NCBI RefSeq assembly: GCF_905220415.1
Contig: NC_059555.1
Location: 5,820,001 to 5,884,000 of the forward strand
DNA length: 64,000 nucleotides
Direction: 5' to 3'
Source: Colias croceus
Lineage: Eukaryota > Arthropoda > Insecta > Lepidoptera > Pieridae
In this document: positions 24,196 through 35,126 of the stretch, piece by piece
How positions within the stretch are numbered: the stretch's first letter is position 1
How the letters are laid out: each line of letters begins with the position of its first letter
Notes under the pieces: model-generated
Seen by the model: the letters and a program-made list of their open reading frames with translations, nothing else
What the model was told of the DNA's origin: nothing
The model's database searches: none
Translations under genes and position numbers: made by a program

Positions 24196-25266
24196 TAGAT
24201 TATATGAAGAAGATAATACAAATATTTTTAGACAAGTAAAAATGTATATCTTGACTTGTTCAATTCGTACATAGAATGGAGTATATAAAGGCTTATACAA
24301 TGAATATTTCGATAAAGACCGTCTTTAGGGTTGTGACAAAGATCCACGTTATTAGACAAGCATGTTTGGTCCCAATTGTGATATTGAGTTCGTTCAGCCG
24401 AGAAGGGACTGCCTTATTAGCTTTCCGATCAACTAGCGAGAGACATGATGTTCATAGATTCCTTTAAAGTTGGATTTTCCTTGCGTGATCAGCTATGCGA
24501 TTGACCGTTTTATTATATAATTCGGTGTAGTTTGAAGAATTTAAGTACCCGTCTTTATGGTTGATTGAACGTAAAGGGATGTCTGATCTTTGTTTCTTTG
24601 ACGAAATAAGTGATGACGTAATGTGTATTGAATCTTATGTAATGGAGATAAAAATTATAATTGCTTACAAGCTTTAACTTATACTCTTTCTGCTGGGATT
24701 CTTATTTGATTCCTATAAAATATCTACCGAAAGCTTATACCTATGCAAGAGGAATATAAAATATGTAGTAATATTCTATCTATAATATTAGAATGTATTA
24801 TAAAATGCAAATCGTCAGAAACATGTCCCGTTCCCGTTCCGTTGTAGTCATAATAATTATGATCAATTTATAATACGAAATAAATTTACAGGATACATGG
24901 ACGAACGCACAAAATATTCAGTCTAAGTTTCAATTTTATTTGTCCAACTTAAAAAGTCTAAGAAAATGTAATACCCATAACAGAAAAGGATTTAAATGAA
25001 ATTTAATAATATCTGTAAGCTCTAGATTCTGGAGTATATCATAGGCTTATTTTAGTCTATAAGGCAAGGTATAAAAGCAATAAACCATTTTGGATGAAGA
25101 TAAGAAATTTTGCTTGCTCAAAATAAAAGAAAATATTCTGCTGATAAAATCACCGAAATTCCTAACATAATAAGCTTTATTTCCAATAAATTAGACCCAG
25201 CAGTATAATATTTTATTTATTTTTTCAGGCTTAATCAGATAGCAGGCCTTCACTCGATATTTCATT
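24196..25266. other. Non-coding stretch with one higher-complexity island
   Basis: 24270-24600 is less AT-rich than its surroundings (e.g. 'ttcagccgagaagggactgc'), with a 63-codon open frame on plus, but no splice sites or domain. It may be regulatory. The remainder is AT-rich with nothing supported. Confidence 0.3.
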
Positions 25267-25376
25267 TTACGCGTATCTCAAGTTGCTTAGACGAAAATCT
25301 TTGTGTATTGGAAACCTTTTGAAGCCATCTTTGATAGCTTGTTTACCGTAATCTTTCAAACTTTTTATGTCGTCCA
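25267..25376 (-). CDS. 3'-terminal exon of an unrecognised minus-strand gene
   Basis: On the minus strand TTTTATTTTAAAG precedes the exon. With one carried-in base it reads (V/L/M)DDIKSLKDYGKQAIKDG and continues FKRFPIHKDFRLSNLRYA to TAA at 25267-25269. AATAAA-like signals follow about 50 bases downstream (TTTATT on plus, near 25213-25220). Lysine-rich, balanced composition and correct splice and poly(A) context suggest real coding sequence. A phase-compatible donor (ATAG then GTAGGT) lies at 26576-26582, after TICELPKI in an open segment, but that upstream exon has no clear start. I do not recognise the protein. Confidence 0.45.
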
Positions 25377-25774
25377 CTTTAAAATAAAATAAGGTTAAAG
25401 AAAAGTCAGGTAAATATTATTATTGCCATAATGTATTAATAAAAAATATTATTTAATTTTGAAATTACTTTTTTACGAAGAAGAAGTTTTTAACTTTCTC
25501 TACATTTTCAGTATTTATATGTACCTAATATTATATAAATATATTTTTATATACGTACGTGTCATATTGTGTCTTTAAATAATATGGTTGTGGTTTAAAA
25601 TTACCAGAATGAAAAGCATATTATAATAATTTATTCGGAAACCTAATTATTATATTATAGACGAATAAACATTAAACAAAAAGTTTACAGTATAACATAT
25701 TAATCTGCATGACAAATATCTCATATGAAGCTATATTGAAATAAAGTGGAGTTTATGTGTGTCTTTATAAATTT

Positions 25775-26079
25775 CATCATCATCAGCCCATATTATACGT
25801 TCCCACTGCTGGGACACGGGCCTCCTATGAGGGTACAGGCCATAATCCACCACGCTGGCCAAGTGCGTGTTGGCGGATGACACATGTCGTCGAACTTTTT
25901 AATTCTTCGGCATGTCGGTTTCCTCACGATGTTTTCCTTCACCGTTCGCGCAGTGGTGATGTTACAACATGCGCAGATAAATTGAAAAATCAATTTATTT
26001 CCTGCGCGCTCGCCTGGTCTCGAACCTCGGACTTATCGATTCGAAGTCCGAGGTCTCACCACTGAGCCACCACTGCTCT
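25775..26079 (-). mobile_element. tRNA-derived SINE with ATC-rich tail
   Basis: On the minus strand it starts GAGCAGTGGTGGCTCAGTGG (A box), then an imperfect B box around the cgagaccaggcgag block. A body ('ttgatttttcaatttatctg', 'tgaggaaaccgacatg') follows, and it ends 'cagtgggaacgtataatatg' and a (GAT)n tail. Target duplication is probably TATAAAT(TT). Apparent ORFs across it are repeat-derived. Confidence 0.85.
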
Positions 26080-26581
26080 ATAAATGCTTTATAAATTTAA
26101 ATTAAAATATAGTAGAGTTTCTGTTTGTCTTTTATCAATTATTGAAGTTATAAAACACACTGCAATTAAATCATTCCCCTGATTGTTCTGTGTAGAAAAC
26201 TTTTTGTTTGAACCTCAGGAAATATAACATGTAATCAACTTGACGCAGTGCAGATATACATTTATGTGAAAAATGCATTTTAAACCCTGCTACAGTTTAA
26301 TATTAACGACAATTTTGCTTGAATCTCCTGTGGAGATTAACAATTTATTAAGACATCCAGTTTATCTTTAAAAACACTGAATGGCAATACATATTATGTG
26401 GTAACTATTTTTTTACCAAGCAAACTTTTAAATACGTCATAAAGTAATTAATCAAAAAAATAACTCGCCTGGGGCTTATAAATTCCGTAAAATAATAAAA
26501 AAATACGTTTCCGAAAGGAGAGCCAGGCAAAAATTACTAAAACTACAGTCAACCAATATGGCCAAAAAGTTTGTGACCTAC

Positions 26582-26608
26582 CTATTTTAGGCAGCTCACA
26601 AATAGTTT
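26582..26608 (-). CDS. Tentative upstream exon for the 25.3 kb gene
   Basis: The segment between CGCCTGTTGCCAG and GTAGGT encodes TICELPKI and leaves one base over, as the 25267-25376 exon requires. It could extend further upstream, where the frame is open to about 26655 before two stops. The join is speculative: GTAGGT is common in this genome and the intron would contain a SINE. Confidence 0.2.
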   Translation of the reverse strand, partial: KLFVSCLK

Positions 26609-26659
26609 CTGGCAACAGGCGACAAAATAAATGAAATTGATCTTTCAATAACCCATGCA

Positions 26660-28770
26660 ATATTTATTACACGCTGCAGTCATTAACTGTTCCGAACTAA
26701 AATAATTCGTAAACTATACATTTTGGTTAGATCCAATATAACACTAGCACATATTTCCGTGCAAACATTTCTTCAATATTCCACTGGACCTACATAACTC
26801 TCAATATCCCAAAAGTAATAATATTCAATAAATGCTATGAATAACGATGTGCGAAGTGCGACGAGAGTCGTCTATTATCTGGAATTTAAATATGAATTTT
26901 CTCTCTGAATCCTAGAATATTCTAGATTGTTACGTCAGTGTGGATTTAGATCTACAATGGTATTTCATGCAGACTTTCAATAAGAGTTAATAACTCTATT
27001 GGCAGCGTGAGCTTTCATTCTATGTAGACATGTTTATAATTATTAAGACATTTTATTTTATTTGTTAAATGCAGTTCGTTGACAAAGCAGCGTAGTTATA
27101 AAGCAATACCTACAAGTTTTACAAAAATAAATATTCGATTAAACTACAATACTTCTTGAATCTTTAAATCATTAAATTTAGATTTCAGTTAGATTTAATC
27201 AGAAGGAACTTCAAAGATTTGCAGTCAACCAATGACCAACAGCAAAATAAATAACCACTGTGAGTTCTCTTACCATTATTTTCCATACTAGTCCTTACTT
27301 ACCACGGTTAAGTATTTAATTCCTATGGGAATCGCCTTTTTGGGGGTGACCTCTCTGCAAACACCTAGCAAGATTTAAAATTCTAGTAGAACTTTATAAT
27401 ATCATATTAGATCATTAGTGTTATAAAATTATAAATCCCTCATTCGCCTTTAATAACCTCAAATCACTCATTATATTTCAGAAAGCATTGAAATTGCGTG
27501 GTGTCTTCATTTATACCAATCATCATGCAAAGATACTACTTTAAATAGACCTATCTTAGTCAAGGTTTCTCCAAGACGTGGGTACTTTTCAACAAATAGG
27601 GAGGCCACAGTTTTGTGGTCGGTAATTTCGAACTTTAGTCATTTGAATGAAGTTCTGGTGCACTTAACGAGATAACTTCACGGGTAAAAGTAAATAAAGG
27701 CAAAACAGTACATTTGTTAGAACAGGTATTATTTGGTGAACTTGGTAACATTTGCTTCACCTGGGTATAGGTGCATTTACATCAAATGAGTGAATGCTCA
27801 TACTAACCCCGCTAAGTCAAATTCTTTTAGTGTAAACCGGCGCAGTTGTAGAGCATTCTTTCGTTGTTTTTAGTGCCTTCGAAAATATTCTATGCAATGT
27901 TCTAATACTATGTACAATACTGAATACAAGTTTTCGTTTACAATAAAACATCATGAAAGAATGCTCTTGCTCTAGCTCTTGTTGTATGTTCGTTGGATGT
28001 AAGTGCACCGTATGACTAAAGCTATCACTCCAGAAAAATGTAATGTACTTATTTATCAGCGAAATATTATTCAGGTGAACACACTTTCACATCCATAATA
28101 TTAGGTAATGGTAAAGGTAGTATGTCGTTATTGGCTTAGGGAAATTGGCATAACATCAGTATCACGTACGTTTTTTACGGTATAGAAAATGGCTGGATTA
28201 TGAAATATTTACTCAGTTATGTGGAGTTTTACAGCTTTTGTGGCCGTTTTGATCTCATAAGCTGTTGTGAAGGGAAATAATAGCCAGCCATTTTGACAAA
28301 GGAAGCACTTTATATGACAACATGGCCTTCCAATGGCCACTCCGTGTTCATTATTCGATTCATCGTGAAGGCGGATCTCTGAGTGGAAACTAATGGACGA
28401 GTGTAAAATGGTTAGACTCATGTACAATGCATGGAGAATACTTCTACTCATCTACATCTAAGTATACATTTTTTACACATCTGATTAGAAAACATAATAC
28501 GTTGTTATATACTTGCTAATTTAAACTCAAACTCTCACTTTACAATTACCTATATTAAGAGAGCTTTTGATTATTCATTATACGTTTTTAACTGGAACGT
28601 TTTAGTTTTTAAACTATACGACATTAATTCTCTTCCTCTCTTATCTTTTCACTTGTTCAGTTGGATGCAATATTATAGTGTAAGCAAATAATAATTTCAA
28701 TTATTATTTATAATCATCATACCAAAAGCTTAAAACGTCAAATCACTATTATCTATTAGACCTTAATAAA
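26660..28770. other. Non-coding stretch with an inverted repeat copy and two higher-complexity islands
   Basis: 27537-27690 is the reversed partner of 16551-16710. Two minus-strand frames (27817-28008 and 28209-28451) lie in less AT-biased sequence, but neither has splice sites or a domain I know, and other frames there are also open. 28209-28451 could be a conserved regulatory element. Confidence 0.3.
27537..27690. repeat. Dispersed repeat, inverted partner of 16551-16710
   Basis: 'ttaaatagacctatcttagt', 'cacagttttgtggtcggt', 'gaatgaagttctggtgcac' and 'cgagataactt' match the reverse complement of the earlier copy. Confidence 0.65.
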
Positions 28771-28995
28771 TCCATACTATTAATATTATAAATGCGAAAG
28801 TAACTCTGTTACTCAATCACGCCTAAAATACTGAACCAATTTTCATAAAATTTGGTATGGAGATATTTTGATACCCGAGAAAGGACATAGGCTTTTTATG
28901 CCGGGAAAATGACGCAATTCCGGAAATCCCACGGGAACGGGAACTATGCGGGTTTTTCTTTGACTGCGCGGGCGAAGCCGCGGGCGGAAACCTAG
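28771..28995 (+). mobile_element. Helitron-like non-autonomous element, type A, long-tail form
   Basis: Starts TCCATACTATTAATATTATA. The (TCTG)n run is reduced. The 3' third differs from 15038 and resembles 11322-11525 ('atcccacgggaacgggaact', 'gactgcgcgggcgaagccgc'). Ends CCTAG then T. Confidence 0.75.
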
Positions 28996-30225
28996 TATAA
29001 CATAAAATCTATTAAAAAATGCCTGCTTTCGGACAACAACATAAATTATTATAGCCTCGAATAAGCATTTAAAATAAACTGAAATAATATCGTTTCACTT
29101 GCTGTGTGTAAGGAATTAGCATAAGAAACCAATAAAATGGATGAATGCGCACAAAATCAAAGAAAGCGTAACATATTCAATATAAGCCACTATTTGTCTT
29201 CCTCACAAGGCTTCAACCCTTTTTCTTACCGAGATTACTTTTTGGGGGATGTATTTGTTCGCTCCCGAAATGAGGTATTTTTATATTCATACTCTTATTT
29301 TCATAAAAATTGTTGAATTATGTCACCCTACGTGTTTGACTTTAACCGGGGCGGTATAACGCGGCAAAATGTTTTGCCTAATTGCCCAATCTTAGGAGGA
29401 AATTTGATGTTTTTAAGAAAATAAGAAATAAGAAAATAAATACGATACAGATTAGGCATTTTGATGCTTATTATAATTTTAAAGATGCCATGTAATTAGT
29501 GATAATATGGAACATAGGACGAGTGTAGGCTGACAATGATGATGATGGAACATAAAACGTACGTAACGTTTCTTCACACTATAACTTACCAGTTATTATT
29601 ACCTTCGTAGATTATCTCGAGAACCCTGGATCGTAAAAGCGATTTGCAATATGAAATAAATTACAAAAAAATATCGAGTATGCTTCTTTTCAATTTTGAT
29701 TACTATTATGCTTGTAAAAATAGGTGTTCTGGTAGAATATTTGGTTATATCCTGACTTGATTGCTTTAACTACAACTAAATTCATGAGTGTAATACAACA
29801 AAGCTTTTTTTAGAATGCATGCCTAATGCTTATTTGTATAATCATATTTTATTTTGGCTTCTAAAATTGTTTAGTAATTTGAAGAAGAGATTAACAATAA
29901 AACAACACATTTATTTCACATTTTTAATTAATTTCATATTAAATTTTATATTTTTACAAAGATTCTATTCACATAAAAATTACTTACAATTAGTCTGATA
30001 TTAACATTTGACATTAAGATAATTAAAAAGATGTTAGACATCGTATAATAATTACAATATTTACACTAATTACAATTTACATTTTTTTATTATTAAAATA
30101 TCCTGAGAAAGTAAATTCGAGAGATTTGAATGATATATTTCTTAACGAACTAAGGTTAAAACAATAAGAAGGTACAGTCACAGCCAGTAAACAAATTTTG
30201 AAATTTACAAAACAAATCAAGACGA
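28996..30225. other. 3' flank of the potassium channel gene
   Basis: A minus-strand poly(A)-signal-like AATAAA lies near 29906-29912 (TTTATT on plus), about 300 bases past the extension stop. No other gene is supported. Confidence 0.4.
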
Positions 30226-30498
30226 TTATGTATTAACATGTTCGAGCATTTCAGGTAAAACGTTATAAGCTACCATATTTCCAAAACCACCTTTAGGTTC
30301 TTTTTTTGTAACAATGGCAACGATTTCTTCCTCTGGTGGTGGCGGAGGAAAATCAACGTTAGTATCTACAGCTAATGATATATCATCTACACTAAGAACT
30401 ACTTCTCTATTGTCAATTTCTATCCTATTGCGTTCTACATTAGAACTATCTTCCATAATACTGTACAAGTTTTCGGACCGTCCTTTATTAAACATATG
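30226..30498 (-). CDS. In-frame C-terminal extension after the channel TGA (stop-readthrough candidate, 90 aa)
   Basis: The channel frame ends ...TDPFYMSS then TGA CAT ATG and stays open for 90 codons to TAA at 30226-30228. The extension begins HMFNKGRSENLYS and contains VVLSVDDISLAVD, then PPPPPEEEIVAIVTKKEPKG, and ends VLPEMLEHVNT. Its composition is clearly coding-like: acidic, proline run, few AT-biased residues. UGA followed by C is a leaky stop context, and conserved readthrough is widespread in insects. Alternatives are a nonsense mutation or sequence error at TGA, a separate downstream ORF (it has an ATG two codons later), or unseen splicing. The position right after TGA with no frame change favours readthrough or a recent stop. 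Confidence 0.65.
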   Translation of the reverse strand, partial: HMFNKGRSENLYSIMEDSSNVERNRIEIDNREVVLSVDDISLAVDTNVDFPPPPPEEEIVAIVTKKEPKGGFGNMVAYNVLPEMLEHVNT

Positions 30499-33032
30499 TC
30501 AGGAGCTCATGTAAAACGGATCGGTCATGTTGACTTCATCGTTCACAGTATTACTTTTTTGTGACCACTCCTTCTGTTGGTGCTTTATCCTATAAATAAT
30601 CTCATCGTGGATAACACCAAAGCACATTGCGGTCAACGCAAGGCCAGTCAACGTATATACGGAGCAAAACCATAACACCGTTGAATTAATTGTATAGTAT
30701 CTTACACCATTAATCGTAGTGTAACTAGTACCAGGAATAATGTTACCAAAACCTATTGTGCTAAGGGCCATAAAGCAGAAATAAAAACCATCTATTAAAC
30801 TCATATCATCTAGGTTGAATAAAACGATAGCCCCTAATGAAATATAGATAAAAATTGCCGTTAAGCATAATAAAACTGGAGCCAGTATGCTGAGCCCACG
30901 CATGGATAGTTTAGAATCTGTGTCAGGCCAACTAATAATGTCATCTTTAGCTGTGCTCGTTGTTGGCCTTTCAGATAGTGATGAATCTTTCTGACTATCA
31001 GCTTTTAACACGTAGCATTCCTCAGTTGGAGTTTTACTCGTGTTTTGACTATTAAGACTTTCTTCCTGCTGTCTCTTCAGTTTCATGCGCCGCTCTTTTT
31101 CAGCCATTCGTCGTTCATCGTAGCAACAATAACCGCAGTTTGAGCAAAGACAACAACACAGTGCTCTGCTAAAAACGCTTCTAGCCATTTTAGAGAGTAA
31201 AGAGCCGACGCTTGAAAGATATACAAGTGTCAATGGAATTCCAATTAGCGCGTATAGAATTGTGATCCCCTTTCCGAGTATCGTTCTCGGAGCGATATTG
31301 CCGTAACCTGAAAAGAGGGTGCTTTCATTAGTTGTTATATTAATAATTTTACTGTATACCTTTGAATGCACGCTCAATGCTCATGTGAAGTATATTTATT
31401 TAACAGTATAAAATATGACTAAGTATATATTATGCTATAAATGTTGTAAAGAAAACAAAGAAAAATAAGTGCTATTATAATATAAGGAATTGAATAATTT
31501 TTGTGTAAAGAAGTAATTAGTAGCATTTTCCTGTCAGCCAAGTTCAAACGGTTTATAAAAAATATACAGCCCATAGTTCAGGATACATCGCCCATTTTTG
31601 CAAGTGACTACTATCAAGCTGATTTTCCGTTTGGAGCTTTATTTTGATAAGACACCGAATAATTTCGTGTACGAAACTCTCGATTGTGGTAGCTAACAGA
31701 GATAACAAGGATAACATTTTTTGATTTAATTTTTAAAATTGTTCTCAAATATTTATTACGCAATTTGTAGGACAATATGTCTGTTGAATTATATAAACAT
31801 TAACTAAGTGAAAACAAAAAAATCAGCTTGTTAGTAATCATTTATGATGACCTCGTTATCGATACACTTTGGAAAGGGGGACTCTTTGAACCAACCATAG
31901 ATTTTGTAGGACAAATATTTTTTCGAATAATTTAGGTAATTATCTTGAGATTGAACAAAAAAAATTCAGTTATTAATAAATATTTGAGAACCATCAAATC
32001 AAAAATTTTTATCCTTGTTATCTCTGTTAGCTACCACAATCGAGACTTTCGTACACGAAATTATTGGGTGTCTCATCAAAATAAAGCTACAAACGGAAAA
32101 TTAGCTTGATAGTAGTCACTTGCAAAAATGGGCGATGTATCCTGAACTACCATGTTAATCGATATAATTAGTTTTATATTGAAAAAAAAAATAATTAAAA
32201 TCGGTCTAGCAGTTTTTGAATTAAATTGTAAAAACAACATCAAACAACACTTGTACAACTTTACTTTTGATTGTTATAATATGAAAATAATAAATTTTAA
32301 CTTACCAATAGTTGTAAGTACGGTTAATGAGTAGAAAAAAGCTAATGCCAAATTCCAATCATGTTCTTCATAATGGTTGTTAATATCAGCTTCGCCGAAT
32401 TCACCTAAAGCCATCTCCTTATAACTGACGCCGTACTGCGACGCCATTTCAGCTGTGACTCTTTGCATCAATTCGTTTTGAAATTTCAGAATTTCTTGCG
32501 CCGCTAAACGCGTCCAATTTTCTCTGTACAATATATTCAAAGATACTGTTATTTCCCATATATTTTCAACTGCTCTACTCCTTGCGTCCCAGAAATTAGC
32601 TGACAGCGTTAAGTTTCCGTAATCATAATATTCCTCAGCGTCTTTTTTACTGTCGTTACTGTGATCTTTGTGGGTAATCTTTTGTTTATCGGGCAATAGT
32701 CTGGGTCGCGCCGGCACTTCAACACCGCCTTCAATGGCTAGAAATATAAACGAGCCCAAGAAAGTATACGCCAAGAGAACTGTAAATATTACACTATTGG
32801 TTATAGATCCGACAATAAATTGTTTCCGTCTATACTTAGTTGTTTTGAAACAAAAGCAACAAACTACTTTCTGTCGGGAAGTTTGTACTTTCTTTCTGCT
32901 ATTAGATGCCATCGAATCCGCATCTTGGCACTTGTCCAAAGGGATGCCCCCGTTCAAAGAAGGTTTTGCCAATGTATACTGCTCGAAACGGTTGATTGCC
33001 TCTTTGTCCAATACTACATGGCTCATATCCAT
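30499..33032 (-). CDS. Two-pore-domain (K2P/TWIK-family) potassium channel, 511 aa to the first stop
   Basis: Exon 1 is 32306-33032 (242 codons plus one base) and exon 2 is 31307-30499, with GT-AG borders splitting a glycine codon of the first selectivity filter. Order: M1 about 78-100, long extracellular loop 101-227 with NLT and NWT glycosylation sites, P1 with TTIGYGN (240-246), M2 about 256-277, a cysteine-rich cytosolic turn (CCCLCSNCGYCCYD, 293-306), M3 about 380-405, P2 with STIGFGN (425-431), M4 about 452-478, cytosolic tail. Two P-loops and four membrane helices define K2P leak channels, which set resting potential as dimers in the plasma membrane. GYG/GFG filters are normal. The P1 loop is longer than in most vertebrate members. 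The start has a good insect context (CCAAAATGG). The specific insect orthologue was not identified. Confidence 0.95.
31571..32153. mobile_element. Foldback/MITE-like element, about 190-bp inverted arms, in the channel intron
   Basis: The left arm (about 31571-31759: 'gttcaggatacatcgcccat', 'gtggtagctaacagagataa') is repeated in reverse at about 31972-32153. The spacer is about 210 bp. The arms differ by scattered substitutions and small indels. The element fills most of the single coding intron and would fold into a long hairpin in the pre-mRNA. Confidence 0.8.
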
Positions 33033-33087
33033 TTTGGTCTATCTTCTATTTTTGTAATGCGACATTATTATTCTTTCGCCATGGATT
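33033..33087 (-). promoter_or_regulatory. Channel 5' UTR exon segment with two tiny upstream ORFs
   Basis: A 3' splice site (TTTGTTTCAG) ends at 33088. Between it and the channel ATG lie two complete uORFs: MAKE-stop (33068-33082) and MSHYKNRR-stop (33039-33065). The second ends six bases before the main ATG. Both would be met first by scanning ribosomes and could dampen translation. The first 5' UTR exon was not located. Confidence 0.5.
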
Positions 33088-33089
33088 CT

Positions 33090-33489
33090 GAAACAAAGAA
33101 TTTCCTTATTAATATTGATGGTAATGTCGGGTTACAATGTGGGAGTGATTTTTCAAGAGTCCTCAAGTATAAGAGGAAGGAAAATGAGTGACAAATAAAA
33201 ATATGAGCAAAAGTATGATTAATGGTCGCTGTGGGTATCCTTACTTATGATAAATTTCGCAAATGTATCTTTCGTCCATTCGAGAAAATTTATATGATAA
33301 AGAGTTTGATTGAAGGACCATAAAGTTTCTTCGAAATTGAAATGAAACAAAATTTTACTACAAGTAGATACGCTCAATGAATTATTCATACTAAACGTTT
33401 GTTCGCTCAATAAAGCTTTACCTTGTAGATGAAAATTATTTTATAAGCGAACAAAGACTCGAAACTAGGATTATTATTTAATTTTTTTT
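33090..33489. other. Upstream flank of the potassium channel gene
   Basis: Intron or promoter of the channel is expected here. No exon or core promoter could be fixed. A 63-codon minus frame (33219-33410) has no supporting context. Confidence 0.3.
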
Positions 33490-33845
33490 TATGCTACCGA
33501 GGATTTAGGATAGCAACCGAGCAGACGCGTCGCCTGGTGTTAAGCGATACACGCCGCCCATAAGCATCCACTCCACTAGGAAGTGGATGTGTTGCTATCC
33601 TCAAAGGAATTTGGAAGGATTTAGGGAGAAGGGGGCGAGGATGGGAGGGAATGAGGATAGGAAAGGAGAGGATGGATAGGGGATGGGAAGGGATGTGGGC
33701 CTCCGGACCCCTCACTCACCATACGGAACGCGACAGTAAACTGTCACTATGGCGCCGATATTCTGTGAGGGTGTGGTACCTTCCCCGGTGCGAGCGTGGC
33801 CCAATTCGTGCCGAAGCATGCTCGACTCCCACTTCGCAAATAAGC
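33490..33845. repeat. GC-rich interspersed repeat (SINE or non-LTR 3' region type)
   Basis: 'gatagcaaccgagcagacgc', 'gcctggtgttaagcgata', a G/A-rich tract (33600-33690) and 'ttctgtgagggtgtggtacc' ... 'gtgccgaagcatgctcg' are sequence types I associate with repeated elements in moths. Open frames on both strands here are repeat artefacts. Confidence 0.5.
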
Positions 33846-34200
33846 AATTAAACAATTTTGGTAAATAACTATATATTTATATATCTTATCACAAAGATCA
33901 GTGGATAAAATAATTTTTGGCAGTTTTTAATTGAAACTATGCATCAATTATTGTAAACTGTAATGTTGAAAATCTTTTATGAATAATTTACACAAATATT
34001 AACGCAGTAATATTAACTTACAGTAAACTATTATGAAAAAAAAAATATACATATAATATATACTCAATAAACAGTAGGTAAAATATGAATTAACAAGAAA
34101 ATATAGTTCAAAACTTTATTGTTCACAGTTATTTATACATATTTTGGAAAAGTGAATATTCTTTGAAAAATGTCTAAATTCAAAATCCAGTAGGTTATAT

Positions 34201-34299
34201 TTATTTCAAGACACGTTTCGTTCGTTCGATTTCTCGTGAAGGTACACCAGTAACGCGTGATGAATAAAAATATCTAATGTTCCTTACAAGGGAACTCAT
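34201..34299 (-). CDS. Candidate small ORF, 32 aa, basic
   Basis: ATG with a purine-rich context (GTGAAAATGAG) opens SSLVRNIRYFYSSRVTGVPS and ends REIERTKRVLK then TAA. The arginine- and serine-rich, acid-free start resembles a mitochondrial presequence, but nothing follows it. It could be the first exon or a retrocopy fragment of a mitochondrial protein, or chance. The frame is open further upstream (to 34389). Confidence 0.2.
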   Translation of the reverse strand: MSSLVRNIRYFYSSRVTGVPSREIERTKRVLK

Positions 34300-34829
34300 T
34301 TTCACCTTATAAACGAGGGCCGAGAAAATTGATATTTTGATGGATTGATTATTATCTGTTACCTCAAAGGAATTCCGTTTTATCAACAACCCTATATGAT
34401 TGTAATAAGAATTGACGCTCTATTATTTTTATACGTGTTCATATCGATTACATAATTTTCAAATGAATTTATAAAAATGCGTGGGTTATTTTTTTATAAA
34501 TGTCCATCAACGCACAATTTCAGCTGTTGGATCTGACACATTGGTATAACTTAATTACTTAGGCTAAATCTTAAATTATTAAAACAATATTTTTACTTGA
34601 CTGACTGACTTCAAAGTCTGTTGAAAGTTAAAACTTGACAACTGATTTCTGTATCTTCTATACCACTTCCTCTTATGACCCTGACCCGTACCATGATATT
34701 TTAAAGCAGCATTAATTCCAGTGTAGAACAATGACAGTGAAAAAACAACCTATATAAACGTTGAGCACCATCACAACTTAGTTAGCGTCATCACAAATAT
34801 GATTATGACAATTTAAAATAGTCATAAAT

Positions 34830-35115
34830 CATCATCATCAGCCCATTTATACACACTGCTGGGACACGGGTCTCTTATGAGAGCCATAATCCATAATGCT
34901 GGCCAAGTGCGAGTTGGCGGATGACACATGTCGTCGAACTTTTGATTCTTCGACATATCGGTTTCCTCACGATGTTTCCTTCACCGTTCGAGCAGTGGTG
35001 ATGTTACAACATGCGCAGATAAATTGAAAAATCAATTTACTGCGCGCTCGCCTGGTTCGAACCCCGGACTTATCGATTCAAAGTCCGAGGTCTCACCACT
35101 GAGCCACCACTGCTC
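34830..35115 (-). mobile_element. tRNA-derived SINE with 11-bp target duplication
   Basis: Same family and orientation as 25775-26079. Flanked by TAGTCATAAAT at 34819-34829 and 35116-35126, a perfect 11-bp duplication, which fixes both ends and shows LINE-mediated insertion. Confidence 0.92.
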
Positions 35116-35126
35116 TAGTCATAAAT

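Noticed and set aside
25757..26065. Open frames in the SINE copies (also 25793-25993, 40339-40521, 40411-40665, 40523-40975)
   Set aside because: The same peptides recur at each SINE and come from its tRNA-derived and body sequence.
32668..33191. Plus-strand frames of 123 and 129 codons over the channel first exon
   Set aside because: They are antisense shadows of the K2P coding exon.
33494..33851. Frames of 66-73 codons on both strands
   Set aside because: They lie in a GC-rich interspersed repeat that keeps frames open by composition.
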